DNA of 64,000 nucleotides from Scytonematopsis contorta HA4267-MV1 (GTDB lineage Bacteria; Cyanobacteriota; Cyanobacteriia; Cyanobacteriales; Nostocaceae), in the NCBI GenBank assembly GCA_019359035.1, contig JAHHIC010000082.1, positions 16,675 to 80,674 of the forward strand. Reading direction: 5' to 3'. Position 1 is the first letter of the stretch, and each line of letters opens with the position of its first letter. The translations under genes and the position numbers were made by a program. Shown here one piece after another: positions 54,019 to 62,789 of the stretch. The notes beneath the pieces were generated by a model. The model was not told where the DNA came from. It searched no databases and saw nothing but the letters and a program-made list of their open reading frames with translations.

Positions 54019-54627
54019 CTATGGCAGCAAAGCTAAAAACGGTGAGGATAAAATACCCAAGATTTGATTAATTTCCACAATATAGTAGTCGCGCTTATCA
54101 ATTTTTACACATTTGTCAATAAGTTTGAGGAACTTCCACTCCGTACCAGTCGTGACAGCACCGATTATACAATCAACAGCATTTCCTTGGCGTTCGTTAA
54201 ATAACTGCGCTGCAAGCATTTCAGCAATACATTGGCCCAAGCCAGCTTTTATATTTTCGTTTTTTGCTTCTACCAATGTGACTACAGGTGTGCGAACCTC
54301 ATAAATTTCACTGGATGCAGTCAGGATATAATCACAGTATCCATTTAAACCCAAACTTGGCTCAACATTAAATTCACTTCCAGAAAAGAAACCTACTCGA
54401 AAATCAAACTGTCGCCGAACTTCAAGCAAAATTGGTGTAATAATTAATTCCGAGCGAGCTTTTTCAGTATTAATACCAGTAGCAAGCGCAGTATTTTCAC
54501 TCAGTATAGTCTGCAAAAATTGACTAGGAGAGGTACTTAGAATTTCAGCGAACATATCGCTAGGTTCTTCCACTATCAAGCCAAAGGTTTCACGGACAGT
54601 TTTCAAAGTAAAATCACTATATGCCAT
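54019..54627 (-). CDS. PD-(D/E)XK-like conserved cyanobacterial protein (paralogue 2)
   Basis: A 202-residue paralogue of the 3.9-kb protein. Glu60 (ARSELIITPIL), Asp99 (CDYILT), Glu120-Ala-Lys122 (LVEAKNENI) and Gln132 (GLGQC) occupy identical positions. The first 90 residues are much less alike than the core, so the two diverged long ago. Stand-alone and divergent from the isonitrile operon. Function unknown. Confidence 0.65.
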   Translation of the reverse strand: MAYSDFTLKTVRETFGLIVEEPSDMFAEILSTSPSQFLQTILSENTALATGINTEKARSELIITPILLEVRRQFDFRVGFFSGSEFNVEPSLGLNGYCDYILTASSEIYEVRTPVVTLVEAKNENIKAGLGQCIAEMLAAQLFNERQGNAVDCIIGAVTTGTEWKFLKLIDKCVKIDKRDYYIVEINQILGILSSPFLALLP

Positions 54628-54843
54628 AGCTACAACAGTATAATTATTTAGCTATAAAATTATTTATCACCAAGTCAATTGTACACCAAGCTACTCTGTT
54701 CTTCTTCAATATAGTACATCAGTTTTTTTTCCTCCGGGCTGCATAAGTAGGTTTCCTTGTATCTAATTAAAAAAAGAAGTGAAGCAAACAAGCTAAATCT
54801 TAAGTAAATCCATAGAATACCAAAAAAGGACATTGTAAAAAAT

Positions 54844-56085
54844 ATGGAAATTAACAACATGCAAAACAATAAAATTGACCTAGAAGTCGGTATATTTTGT
54901 TTAGAAAATCGACTTTTTGACTCGCACGAACATCTTACATCTGCTGATAATAACTCAGTTTTGCAAGAAGTAACTCATATTGAAAGCATTCGTCAGGAAT
55001 ACGACTTTGAAGACACTATTATCTCACTAGATAAAAATCAACCTAGCGACCAGCAGCAGTCGGAGCGTATCACCAAAATTCATAAAACTGCTACTGAAAT
55101 TCTTCATCGTTTAGCACCACATCGTCGCCTTTTACCGCAAACCGATGTTGATAGCCACACAATGTATGAGGAATATATTAAGCTGCATCTCCCCAAAGTG
55201 AGTGAGTTTGTCGCAGCCAACAAGCCCATTCACTTGATACTTCCTGCCTTTCCTGCAAAATCTCCTAATACCATAACCAAGGTATTAGGCAAACTTCCTG
55301 ATATGGCAGAAGAGCAAGCCTTGTTTTATTTACAAGGTGTGTGTAATGACATAGAAGCTTGTTATTCACCAGGTGCAAAAATTACGATTTGTTCTGATGG
55401 ACGGGTCTTTTCCGATTTGGTACAAGTTGAAGATGATGATGTTACCGCTTATGGGCAAGCAATAACTCAGATGATTGACCGCTTCTCTCTGAGGTCAATT
55501 GACATATTTAATATGGAGGACGTATTCACAGGAATGACATTTGATGAAATGCGCGACTATGTTAGTGCTCACTATGCTGAGTCTTTAGATAAACTACGGG
55601 AACAAATTGATAGCCAACCCCAACTTCGTGTTATGTACAACGGGATTCATCGCTTCCTGATTGAAGATGCACTAGTTCTGGAGACATCTAAGAGTAAAAA
55701 CAAAATTAAAAAAGAATGTGGCAGTCGAGCTTATGGTGTAATCCAACGTTCTAATGCTTGGACGCGCTTAATTGCTGAATGTTTTCCTAAAGCATTGCGA
55801 TTATCTATCCATCCTCAACGTCCAAATTCCGAAAAAATTGGTATTCTTTTGGGTGATGCTGAAGATGGCTGGATGACTCCTTGGCACAGTGTTGCTGTTA
55901 AGGAAGGAGAACGTTTTCGTTTTATGAAACGTTCTCAGGCTGAAGAACTAGGAGCAAAGCTTGTTGAGTTAGATGGTCGTCCCAGCCACTATTGCATTGA
56001 AACAACATGGAATTGGCAAACAGGTAGTACATATTACTCTACATCCTCTAGCACAAATAAAGCTTTAAAAAAATTCTATAACTAA
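54844..56085 (+). CDS. isnA: Isocyanide synthase (IsnA/PvcA, DIT1 family)
   Basis: A 413-residue isocyanide synthase. Recognisable blocks are LPAFPAKSPN (133-142), CSDGRVFSD (183-191), VIQRSNAW (299-306) and LRLSIHPQ (318-325), followed by TPWHSVAV. IsnA-type enzymes convert the amino group of L-Tyr or L-Trp to an isocyanide with ribulose 5-phosphate as carbon source. The N-terminal 75 residues are longer than usual and of low conservation. The next genes, isnB (28-bp gap) and a P450 (36-bp gap), are on the same strand, so this is an operon. Whether Tyr or Trp is used cannot be told by eye. Confidence 0.9.
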   Translation: MEINNMQNNKIDLEVGIFCLENRLFDSHEHLTSADNNSVLQEVTHIESIRQEYDFEDTIISLDKNQPSDQQQSERITKIHKTATEILHRLAPHRRLLPQTDVDSHTMYEEYIKLHLPKVSEFVAANKPIHLILPAFPAKSPNTITKVLGKLPDMAEEQALFYLQGVCNDIEACYSPGAKITICSDGRVFSDLVQVEDDDVTAYGQAITQMIDRFSLRSIDIFNMEDVFTGMTFDEMRDYVSAHYAESLDKLREQIDSQPQLRVMYNGIHRFLIEDALVLETSKSKNKIKKECGSRAYGVIQRSNAWTRLIAECFPKALRLSIHPQRPNSEKIGILLGDAEDGWMTPWHSVAVKEGERFRFMKRSQAEELGAKLVELDGRPSHYCIETTWNWQTGSTYYSTSSSTNKALKKFYN

Positions 56086-56113
56086 TAATTAATCAAAAAT
56101 AACTAGAAACAAT

Positions 56114-56890
56114 ATGAATACTTCCCTACAAAATTACTCCCAGTTACCTTTTGGTATTTTTGTTGTCAGCAATGAGGAATGCTCTTTAGAAGATATTAAA
56201 ATAGACACCATTCACGAGTTAGTTAATACACATAAAGTTGTTATATTTCGCGGTTTTTATCCACTTGAGGGTGATGCTTTCCCTAATTATTGTAGAAAAC
56301 TAGGGTCGCTTCTAGAGTGGGAATTTGGTACGGTCAACGAGTTACAAATCAATCCGCAGAAAAATAATTATTTATATACAAATGCTGCGGTTCCATTTCA
56401 CTGGGATGGTGCTTTTATTGGCAAAATTCCCCACTATATTGTCTTTAATTGCATTTCTTGTGATGCGGGTAGTGGTGGCGAAACTTTGTTTACGGATACC
56501 ACTCAATTATTAGCTCAGTTAACAACAGAAGAACATGAGCTTTGGCAGCATATCAACATTACTTATACCACAGAAAAGGTGGTGCATTATGGCGGTGAAT
56601 TTACGTCACCATTACTTGCACGTCACCCTATCACAGGTGAGGAAGTTTTACGCTACGCGGAGCCGGTTGTAGATATAAATCCTGTATCTCTTCAAATTCA
56701 AGGTATTTCACCTGCGGAACATAATTATTTTATACAATCTATGCAAAAGCGCCTCTACTCCGAAACAGTCTGCTATGAGCACCAATGGAAAGAAGGTGAC
56801 ATTGTAATAGCTGATAATCATGCACTACTGCACGGGCGGCGTCCATTGGCTTCTAAAGCTCGTAAGCTTCGCCGCGTCAACGTTCTTTAA
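56114..56890 (+). CDS. isnB: Fe(II)/2-oxoglutarate oxygenase, IsnB/PvcB type
   Basis: A 258-residue TauD-type oxygenase. The iron triad is His96-x-Asp98 (FHWDGA) and His240 (LLHGRRPL), with Arg in GRR for 2-oxoglutarate. Family mark: VVIFRGFYPLEGDAF near the N-terminus. In isnAB pairs this enzyme oxidises the isocyano acid to the vinyl isonitrile with loss of CO2. Short gaps on both sides indicate co-transcription with isnA and the P450. Confidence 0.9.
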   Translation: MNTSLQNYSQLPFGIFVVSNEECSLEDIKIDTIHELVNTHKVVIFRGFYPLEGDAFPNYCRKLGSLLEWEFGTVNELQINPQKNNYLYTNAAVPFHWDGAFIGKIPHYIVFNCISCDAGSGGETLFTDTTQLLAQLTTEEHELWQHINITYTTEKVVHYGGEFTSPLLARHPITGEEVLRYAEPVVDINPVSLQIQGISPAEHNYFIQSMQKRLYSETVCYEHQWKEGDIVIADNHALLHGRRPLASKARKLRRVNVL

Positions 56891-56926
56891 AAATTATCCA
56901 GTAAATTGTAAAAAAGGTACATAATT

Positions 56927-58198
56927 ATGACTATTAACAAATCTCAAATTATAGAACAATCGCCCAGCCGTAAAGTCGCACAAGGTGAGTCTTTCCTTAA
57001 ATTTAAGCGAGCTTCTAATATTGAAACATTTCCTCAAACTTTTGCTGAGTATGTAAACAGTTATGGAGAAATTTATTACTGGCCAACAGGGGGTTTTCAT
57101 GTAATTACAAAAGCAGAAGACGCTCGCAATATTCTCAGCAATTCCAACTTTAGTGCTGACCGTAGCGCATTTTTTATCTCCAGAATGCCCAATGTTGATT
57201 TATCCCTTATTTCGGATTTCTTTTCCATTATCCAAAAAATGATGGTAATGAGTGATGGTAAGCAACATCAAATGCGCCGCAAAACTGCTCACATGGGAAT
57301 TAGCGACCGTTGGGTTAGCTCCTTTGAACCTGCTACTCGCAAAATTGTTAAACAACTTCTGGACGATGTAGCTCAGAACAAGGAAATAGAATTTGTAACT
57401 CAGGTTGCACAGGTGTTACCAAGTACGGTTTTAGCTGAACTGTTTTGTATTCCAGAAGAAGAACGAGAATTTTTCCGCAGTTGTTCCAATACCATGACAG
57501 CTTTCTTTGGTGGTGCCGTTGAATACACAAACGAAGTGGCAGTTGAAACCAACCAAGCCGCACTCAACATCGGGGAATATTTTTCTGCAATCATTCAAAA
57601 ACGACGCAAAAACCCCCAAGATGATTTTATCTCAGGGATAATAGCAGCGCAGGAACAATTTAATATGTCTGAGGAAGAAATTATTGCTCAGGCTACTATG
57701 ATGCTAGTAGCAGGTCAAGTTACCACAACAGACCAAATTTGTAACAATCTATTCCTGCTGCTCAATAACCGCGAAATTCTCCAAGGTGTCAAGGCTAATC
57801 CAGAACTACTACCCAATGCATTGGAAGAGTTCAAACGCATCGACCCCGCAGTTACCTTTCTATTTAGGGCTGCGGTCGCAGATGAAGTGATTAACGGTCA
57901 ACTCATCAAAGCAGGCGAAACTGTATTCATATCCAATCATTGTGTAAACAGGGACATGAAGGAAAGCGAAGCTCCCAATCAAATCCGTATTAATCGCCAG
58001 GACATCTCTCACTTTGCATATGGTCATGGTGCCCATTACTGTATTGGTTCACGCTTAGGACGACTCCAGATTTCTGAACTGTTTGCTTCGATGATTAATC
58101 GCTTTCCAAATCTGAGGTTGTCCCCAGATAACCCTCCAGAGCGAGACCATTACTCTTTAGCATTTTCAGGCTTTAAGACATTGCCGCTCATCTTATAA
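56927..58198 (+). CDS. Cytochrome P450 of the isonitrile operon
   Basis: A 423-residue soluble bacterial P450. Cys372 in FAYGHGAHYCIG binds haem; LVAGQVTTTDQ is the I-helix with the AGxxT oxygen site; EFKRIDP holds the ExxR. The pattern is the actinobacterial CYP107-like group, quite unlike the CYP110 gene at 40 kb. It lies 36 bp after isnB and probably acts on the vinyl isonitrile or a later intermediate by hydroxylation, epoxidation or coupling. That reaction is inferred; no redox partner gene is nearby. Confidence 0.88.
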   Translation: MTINKSQIIEQSPSRKVAQGESFLKFKRASNIETFPQTFAEYVNSYGEIYYWPTGGFHVITKAEDARNILSNSNFSADRSAFFISRMPNVDLSLISDFFSIIQKMMVMSDGKQHQMRRKTAHMGISDRWVSSFEPATRKIVKQLLDDVAQNKEIEFVTQVAQVLPSTVLAELFCIPEEEREFFRSCSNTMTAFFGGAVEYTNEVAVETNQAALNIGEYFSAIIQKRRKNPQDDFISGIIAAQEQFNMSEEEIIAQATMMLVAGQVTTTDQICNNLFLLLNNREILQGVKANPELLPNALEEFKRIDPAVTFLFRAAVADEVINGQLIKAGETVFISNHCVNRDMKESEAPNQIRINRQDISHFAYGHGAHYCIGSRLGRLQISELFASMINRFPNLRLSPDNPPERDHYSLAFSGFKTLPLIL

Positions 58199-58281
58199 TT
58201 TAGAGCTTAACACACCAATTCACACATACATACAAACTATTCCACATTTAAACTGCATAAAATAAAATACCACACTTATTA

Positions 58282-58310
58282 ATTGTGGGGTGGGCAAGGA
58301 TGCCCACCTT
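58282..58310. repeat. TTGTGGGGTGGGCA-family palindromic repeat
   Basis: GGTGGGCAAGGATGCCCACC forms a perfect stem. It lies between the P450 and DUF924 genes and creates a spurious ATG that extends the DUF924 frame. Confidence 0.9.
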
Positions 58311-58358
58311 AATATACAAGTTACATCTGGAATAAATATACAAGTTACATCTGCAATA
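58311..58358. repeat. 24-bp tandem duplication
   Basis: Two copies of a 24-bp unit starting AATATACAAGTTACATCT, at 58311-58334 and 58335-58358, differing at one base. It lies in the DUF924 leader. Confidence 0.9.
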
Positions 58359-58382
58359 AACTACCACCAAGCAGCTAAGTTC

Positions 58383-59036
58383 ATGACTAAACCTTCACAG
58401 ACCACCATGAAAACAGATAACTCAGAGAAATCAAATTTACCAAATTGGCAACACCTTTATGACTACTGGTTTGGTGAAATAGAAGCAACAGGGGATTATA
58501 TCAAAGAGAGACTTCCCATATGGTTTTTTTGCGACAAAGCAGCAGATGAGCGAATTAGTCGTGAATTTGCTCCCTGGTTGGAAGAAATGACAGACTCGAT
58601 GCAAACAGAGTGGAAAAAAACCCCAAAAGGATTCCTGACCCTTATCCTTCTCTTTGACCAAGTTCCCAGAAATGCTTTCCGCAAAACGTTGACTAGTTTC
58701 CAATTTGATTATCAAGCTCGAACCCTAGCATGTGAGTTTCTTGAAAAAGGCTTTGATAAAGGAATGGACGCGATTGAGTTGTTTTTTGTATACCTCACTT
58801 TCCAACACCACGAGAACCTAAAATCCCAAGAAATTAGCGTGCGTTGTATTCAAGAACAAGCAAGACGAGCTAGTTCCGGTCATGCAGATTTTTTTGAAAT
58901 AACCAAGGATATGGCTGCTCGCCACTACACAGCAATCGAACTTTTTGGTCGTTTCCCCCATCGTAATTCAATTCTGGGACGCACTTCCAGTTCAGCAGAA
59001 ATTGAATTTCTTCAAAATCCCAAAAATCATTTTTAA
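58383..59036 (+). CDS. DUF924 family protein
   Basis: A 217-residue protein of the DUF924 family (TPR-like helical fold). Marks are LYDYWFGEIE, LPIWFFCDKAADERI, LILLFDQVPRNAFR, FVYLTFQHHE and the C-terminal FPHRNSILGRTSSSAE. Function unknown. The frame opens at 58290, but those codons are repeat DNA; ATG 58383 or the Met nine codons later is likelier. It follows the isonitrile operon by 184 bp on the same strand, with repeats in between, so membership in that pathway is doubtful. Confidence 0.82.
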   Translation: MTKPSQTTMKTDNSEKSNLPNWQHLYDYWFGEIEATGDYIKERLPIWFFCDKAADERISREFAPWLEEMTDSMQTEWKKTPKGFLTLILLFDQVPRNAFRKTLTSFQFDYQARTLACEFLEKGFDKGMDAIELFFVYLTFQHHENLKSQEISVRCIQEQARRASSGHADFFEITKDMAARHYTAIELFGRFPHRNSILGRTSSSAEIEFLQNPKNHF

Positions 59037-59048
59037 TCACGAAATTTC

Positions 59049-59076
59049 GTAGAGACCGAATTAATTCTGTCTCTAC
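59049..59076. repeat. GTAGAGAC-family palindrome (GAATTAATTC core)
   Basis: GTAGAGACCGAATTAATTC is followed by TGTCTCTAC, a hairpin with one mismatch, 12 bp after the DUF924 stop. A probable terminator. Confidence 0.8.
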
Positions 59077-59284
59077 ATTTTGCGTCTCTACATTTTTAGT
59101 CAGTCTATCTTCGCGCATCATGGCTGTTGGTCGAGCCATAGAAACAGAAAGACCTGATAGTTTGTTTCGTTGTTTAAAAAATAGAAAGCTGAGGTAAAAT
59201 TATAGTGGCTGCATTTTGAAGTGAACGAATTCATTCCCAAGTTAAAAAAATGGCAGCCAACTAATTAAACTTTAAGGTTGAAAA

Positions 59285-59503
59285 ATGGAAGAACAAGCAA
59301 ATAATATCGCCTTGAAAGTTATGCAGTCGATTGCTGGATTTGGTGATAAAGCTGGACGGTTTATTTATATGGATGTTTGGCGCAATGAGTTGATTGATAA
59401 TGCAGCCCAAAAACTAGATATTGAAGTTACCCCTGAATTGCGATTGTTTATCGAAACCAAACTAAAAGAAGCATGGCAAAGAATTTTGGTATTACGCATG
59501 TAA
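59285..59503 (+). CDS. Small conserved-looking helical protein
   Basis: A 72-residue protein that looks fully helical (NNIALKVMQSIAGFGDKAGRF, then WRNELIDNAAQKLDIEV and LRLFIETKLKEAWQRI). I do not recognise the family. The leader has TAAGGTTGAAAA before ATG. It converges with the DUF488 operon. Confidence 0.5.
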   Translation: MEEQANNIALKVMQSIAGFGDKAGRFIYMDVWRNELIDNAAQKLDIEVTPELRLFIETKLKEAWQRILVLRM

Positions 59504-59549
59504 TACTCTAATAAACTTGGCAAAAAATCATTGAGGGCTTACAAAAAGT

Positions 59550-59990
59550 TTAAAGATGGTGAATATTCACATTTCCCCACTTTTCTTTAAAATATTCTGC
59601 GACTAAGCGGCGATGACAAAATTGAGGTTTTGCTTCACTGCATAGCAAACACCCATCATTTAAAATTTCAGGCAAAACTTGTTTTTCTACTTCTCGTTCG
59701 GACATTAACTTGAGAAATTGCTTCTCGTAATTTTCCCAGTTACCACCATTTTGTTTATAAGTGTCAAGAATATCTTTTGTAGGTGCTAATTCTAGAAGGT
59801 GAACATACTCAATATTGCCAATTTTATGTAAAAAATACTCAAAGTCAGCTTTCTTTGTAAATCCAGCTAGCTGGGAAACATTATTTAATCTGGCATCAAC
59901 AATTCTTTTAATACTAGCATTAACTAATGTCTCGAAAAACTGCTTAGCTGGTTTTTTAGTAAAACCAATGGTATATATATTAATTGTCAT
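59550..59990 (-). CDS. DUF488 protein, short form
   Basis: A 146-residue DUF488 protein: INIYTIGFTKKPAKQFFETL at the start, VDARLN, LLELAPTKD and the C-terminal CLLCSEAKPQFCHRRLVAEYF, in which the CxE...CHR motif is the family's conserved cysteine/histidine site. The start at 59990 overlaps the stop of the upstream DUF488 gene by 11 bp, so translation is coupled. DUF488 proteins have no firm function but often sit near nucleic-acid-processing genes. The first ORF Met, 21 bp upstream, is less likely. Confidence 0.85.
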   Translation of the reverse strand: MTINIYTIGFTKKPAKQFFETLVNASIKRIVDARLNNVSQLAGFTKKADFEYFLHKIGNIEYVHLLELAPTKDILDTYKQNGGNWENYEKQFLKLMSEREVEKQVLPEILNDGCLLCSEAKPQFCHRRLVAEYFKEKWGNVNIHHL

Positions 59991-60633
59991 TATTTTTCTC
60001 CTGATACGCAATTTTAATTCCCTGTTGGTAATAAGCTTTCTTTAGCCTCATTTCTAAAGATGAATTTTCTTTTTCACATTCTCCAATAACTGTTTCCTCG
60101 AAAAGAGATAGCTGCTTGTCTACATTTATTTGCTCATCTGATAAACCATAATTTTTTAAGAGCTTTTCTTCAAGCTTTTGATGTGTTTCTAGTTCTCCAT
60201 CACTTAAAATATGATTAATAGTCAAGTTATATTTTCGTAAATACTGACAAACTAAAATTGCACGATGGCAAATGATAGGGTCTTTTTCAGCACACATAAG
60301 CGCAATTCTGTAAGTTTTTGTTCCTTCTATTATGCGAGCAATACCCTGTTCAAATTCTGTTGTTTTTGCAATTTTTTCATATAAAGCTTTACCATCAACA
60401 TAACAAAGAGGATTATTGGGTTTTGCACCTAATTCTTTACCTAAAAAAACGTAACAAATTTTTTCTTGCGAAAGCAAATTTTTAAAATCTGGTTTACAAA
60501 AATGGGGTAATCTTCTACTAAAAGGATACGAACGCACATCAACTAGTGCAGTAATTTGATGCTGCTTTAGTAAAACAACAAAAGACTCAATGCTGTGATT
60601 AGAGTGCCCGATAGTATATATTTGCTGACTCAC
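59980..60633 (-). CDS. DUF488 protein, long form
   Basis: A 217-residue DUF488 protein: QQIYTIGHSNHSIESFVVLL, LVDVRSYPFSRRLPHF (the canonical DVRxxPxSR motif), YVFLGKELGAKP, then LMCAEKDPIICHRAILVCQYL with the conserved Cys and CHR. A charged C-terminal extension of about 60 residues follows. It is more canonical than its short neighbour, with which it overlaps by 11 bp. The dual-OB gene lies 120 bp upstream on the same strand. Confidence 0.88.
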   Translation of the reverse strand: MSQQIYTIGHSNHSIESFVVLLKQHQITALVDVRSYPFSRRLPHFCKPDFKNLLSQEKICYVFLGKELGAKPNNPLCYVDGKALYEKIAKTTEFEQGIARIIEGTKTYRIALMCAEKDPIICHRAILVCQYLRKYNLTINHILSDGELETHQKLEEKLLKNYGLSDEQINVDKQLSLFEETVIGECEKENSSLEMRLKKAYYQQGIKIAYQEKNNDN

Positions 60634-60753
60634 GTTTTTACAACTTTGTGTTTTTAGACGTTTAATTGTATTAATATTAGCAGAAGCAATAGAAAATTAA
60701 CCTTATAAAACAGAGTCAGCTTAACATATACATGTAATTTCCACAAATTATAC

Positions 60754-61416
60754 TTAATGAGTTAATTCAATAACACCTGCGATTAGTTTCCAGCATGGTT
60801 CATCACCATCCCAACCCGGTGGCGCATAGGGCAAACTTAAGCTCACTGTTACTAAATATTCTCCTTGAGGACGATATCCAGCTTCTAATTTTTCAACAAA
60901 TACTGGGTCAGTAATAGAAGCATTTTCCAATCTCTGTCCTGTTACAGTTAAGAGTGTTCCTTTCCATTGTATTTTACCAGTCTTTCTCAGTTCACTTTGG
61001 ACTAAAAACTCTTTAACACGAATAAGTTGTAGCGTATATCTTTGATAGACAGGAAGAGATTGTAAATCTGTAATAAGAACTAATTTATGACTGTTATGAA
61101 GTATTTCTTTTGCTGCACTAAGATATCTCAAAGCCATAAGCGGAGTGATTTTTCTTATTTTCCGCCATTCACCAGGCAGTATTAAACGATTTTCACTCGC
61201 GAAACCAAAATCTGGACCTGTGCTTGCAAGTGGTATCTCTAACACATCTAATAAAGATACTTCATTTTTATCTATCAGTGTAGAATTTCTAGGAATACTT
61301 CCATCACGCGAATTAGTTACAGGACGAATCCATTTCCCGGTAGCCATATCTATACCAGCAATGCATCTATCGCCATGTTTCCATGAGTTCGCTAAGCAAA
61401 TCAGATTTGTATACAT
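60754..61416 (-). CDS. Dual-OB-domain protein, DUF488-associated
   Basis: A 220-residue protein with the look of the dual OB-containing family: LICLANSWKHGDRCIAGIDMATGKWIRPVT at the start (OB-like, with the ANSxKxGxRCIAG motif), DVLEIPL, a helical linker, then a second beta-rich unit (GTLLTVTGQRL...YLVTVSLSLPYAPPGWDGDEPCWKLIAGVIEL). Such proteins are found beside DUF488 genes and are thought to bind nucleic acid. It heads the likely three-gene operon with the two DUF488 genes. No catalytic motif is obvious. Confidence 0.65.
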   Translation of the reverse strand: MYTNLICLANSWKHGDRCIAGIDMATGKWIRPVTNSRDGSIPRNSTLIDKNEVSLLDVLEIPLASTGPDFGFASENRLILPGEWRKIRKITPLMALRYLSAAKEILHNSHKLVLITDLQSLPVYQRYTLQLIRVKEFLVQSELRKTGKIQWKGTLLTVTGQRLENASITDPVFVEKLEAGYRPQGEYLVTVSLSLPYAPPGWDGDEPCWKLIAGVIELTH

Positions 61417-61860
61417 TTAACGAATGTCTTATCAATATAAAGGATTTGATTTATACTTCAACAACCCCACAATGAGAACAGGATAATTTCGTATTTTTAG
61501 ATGTAACAATTTAGTATTTTTATCTCAGTAAAGGAATCGCCCTTAATATAGCGATAAAAACTATGTCATTTAAGCTATATACATTAATGCCAATAGTTCA
61601 GCATTTGAGTTTCAACCATTAAAGCTATTACGGGTAAAGGATTACAAGAATTTTATCTAGTAGCAGTTGAAAGTAAAACTACTCTAAAAATCTAGGGCGG
61701 CAACTGCGATCGCAAAGTATAAACTCCCAAATTAGACCTGAATAACCCCTAGTGACACCCAATAAACAGACAACTAACAAAGTAAGAATTGATTCAAATC
61801 ACATACCCGGTGTACATAACAAGGTAAGTTTCCTTAAATACATTAAGGAATAATACTCAT
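61417..61860. other. Intergenic region, no gene seen
   Basis: AT-rich divergent promoter region of 444 bp. It contains one HIP1 site (GCGATCGC near 61708) and a TTAAGGAAT-like leader before ATG 61861. No coding frame stands out. Confidence 0.55.
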
Positions 61861-62625
61861 ATGTTGAAACGAATTTTATCTTTTATTGGTTGGGGGATTG
61901 CTGGTTTTTTTGCTTTAATTGCACTAACAGCGTTATCCAGCGGTCAATTTAGGAATAGTTTATGGATTATACTTTGGGCACTAATTTTTGTGCCACCACT
62001 CTATCAATTAACTAATCGCTTTGGTAATATTTGGAATATTGTTGGACGGTTGGTAGTATTTATTCTTGCACCAATAGTTTTTATATCCCCTACCCCTCAA
62101 CCTGAAGCCATGAAATCACCGGGGATATCAACACAACCAGTAGTCGTTTCCCCAGCACAACTCCCTACCCCCTCCCCTCAAAACCCAACTCCTGAACCAT
62201 CTCCAACTCCAACTCCAACTAATTCACCAATATCAAAAGCGGTAGTCGAAGAAAAACCCTCCCCCACTCCAGCACTAGTTGAATCTCCCATACCAAAACC
62301 AGCGGTTAAAGAAAAACCCTCACCAATTCCAACACCTATCACACCACCCACACCTAAACCGTTAGTACGACCTAAACCGTTAGCACCGGAAAAACCTTTA
62401 TCAGTAGAAAAAAAGGAATCACAACCTGTTACTCCCAAACCTAAAGCAACAGCAGCACCACCAAAGCGTGAGAATCCTGTACCGTCGGGGTTAGTTATTC
62501 CTGAGCAATCTGGAAATTGCAAAGATTTACGAGCAAAAGGTATCAGTAATATCGATGTAAAAGTTAATCCTTGGGCAAGCGACTTAGACAGAGACGATGA
62601 TGGTGTTGCTTGCGAATCGAGGTGA
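61861..62625 (+). CDS. Membrane-anchored Excalibur-domain protein
   Basis: A 254-residue protein. Two membrane segments lie near 1-28 and 32-75. A long Pro/Thr/Ser/Lys-rich linker (about 80-205, repeats of PSPTPTP type) leads to a C-terminal Excalibur calcium-binding domain (NCKDLRAKGISNIDV...SDLDRDDDGVACE, about 220-254), with the DxDxDGxxCE loop. The domain is usually extracellular and binds calcium. The leader carries TTAAGGAATAAT. Role unknown. Confidence 0.85.
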   Translation: MLKRILSFIGWGIAGFFALIALTALSSGQFRNSLWIILWALIFVPPLYQLTNRFGNIWNIVGRLVVFILAPIVFISPTPQPEAMKSPGISTQPVVVSPAQLPTPSPQNPTPEPSPTPTPTNSPISKAVVEEKPSPTPALVESPIPKPAVKEKPSPIPTPITPPTPKPLVRPKPLAPEKPLSVEKKESQPVTPKPKATAAPPKRENPVPSGLVIPEQSGNCKDLRAKGISNIDVKVNPWASDLDRDDDGVACESR

Positions 62626-62789
62626 GGAAATTTTTAGCCTGTTTAGCGAGACCGAGATACGTGTAAAGACCTGCAATATGGTCTGGAAAGCCTTGCTAAT
62701 AATAGCTTACATGAATTGCATCTTCTTGTCGAATAAACAGGTTATCATATCCTTAGGAGTATCAAAACTAGTCCGGAAATATCAAACAG

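Noticed and set aside
58290..58382. Upstream start of the DUF924 gene
   Set aside because: The extra residues come from a palindromic repeat and a 24-bp tandem duplication.
62178..62522. Minus-strand Gly-rich frame opposite the Excalibur protein
   Set aside because: Complement of the Pro-rich linker; no start context or domain.
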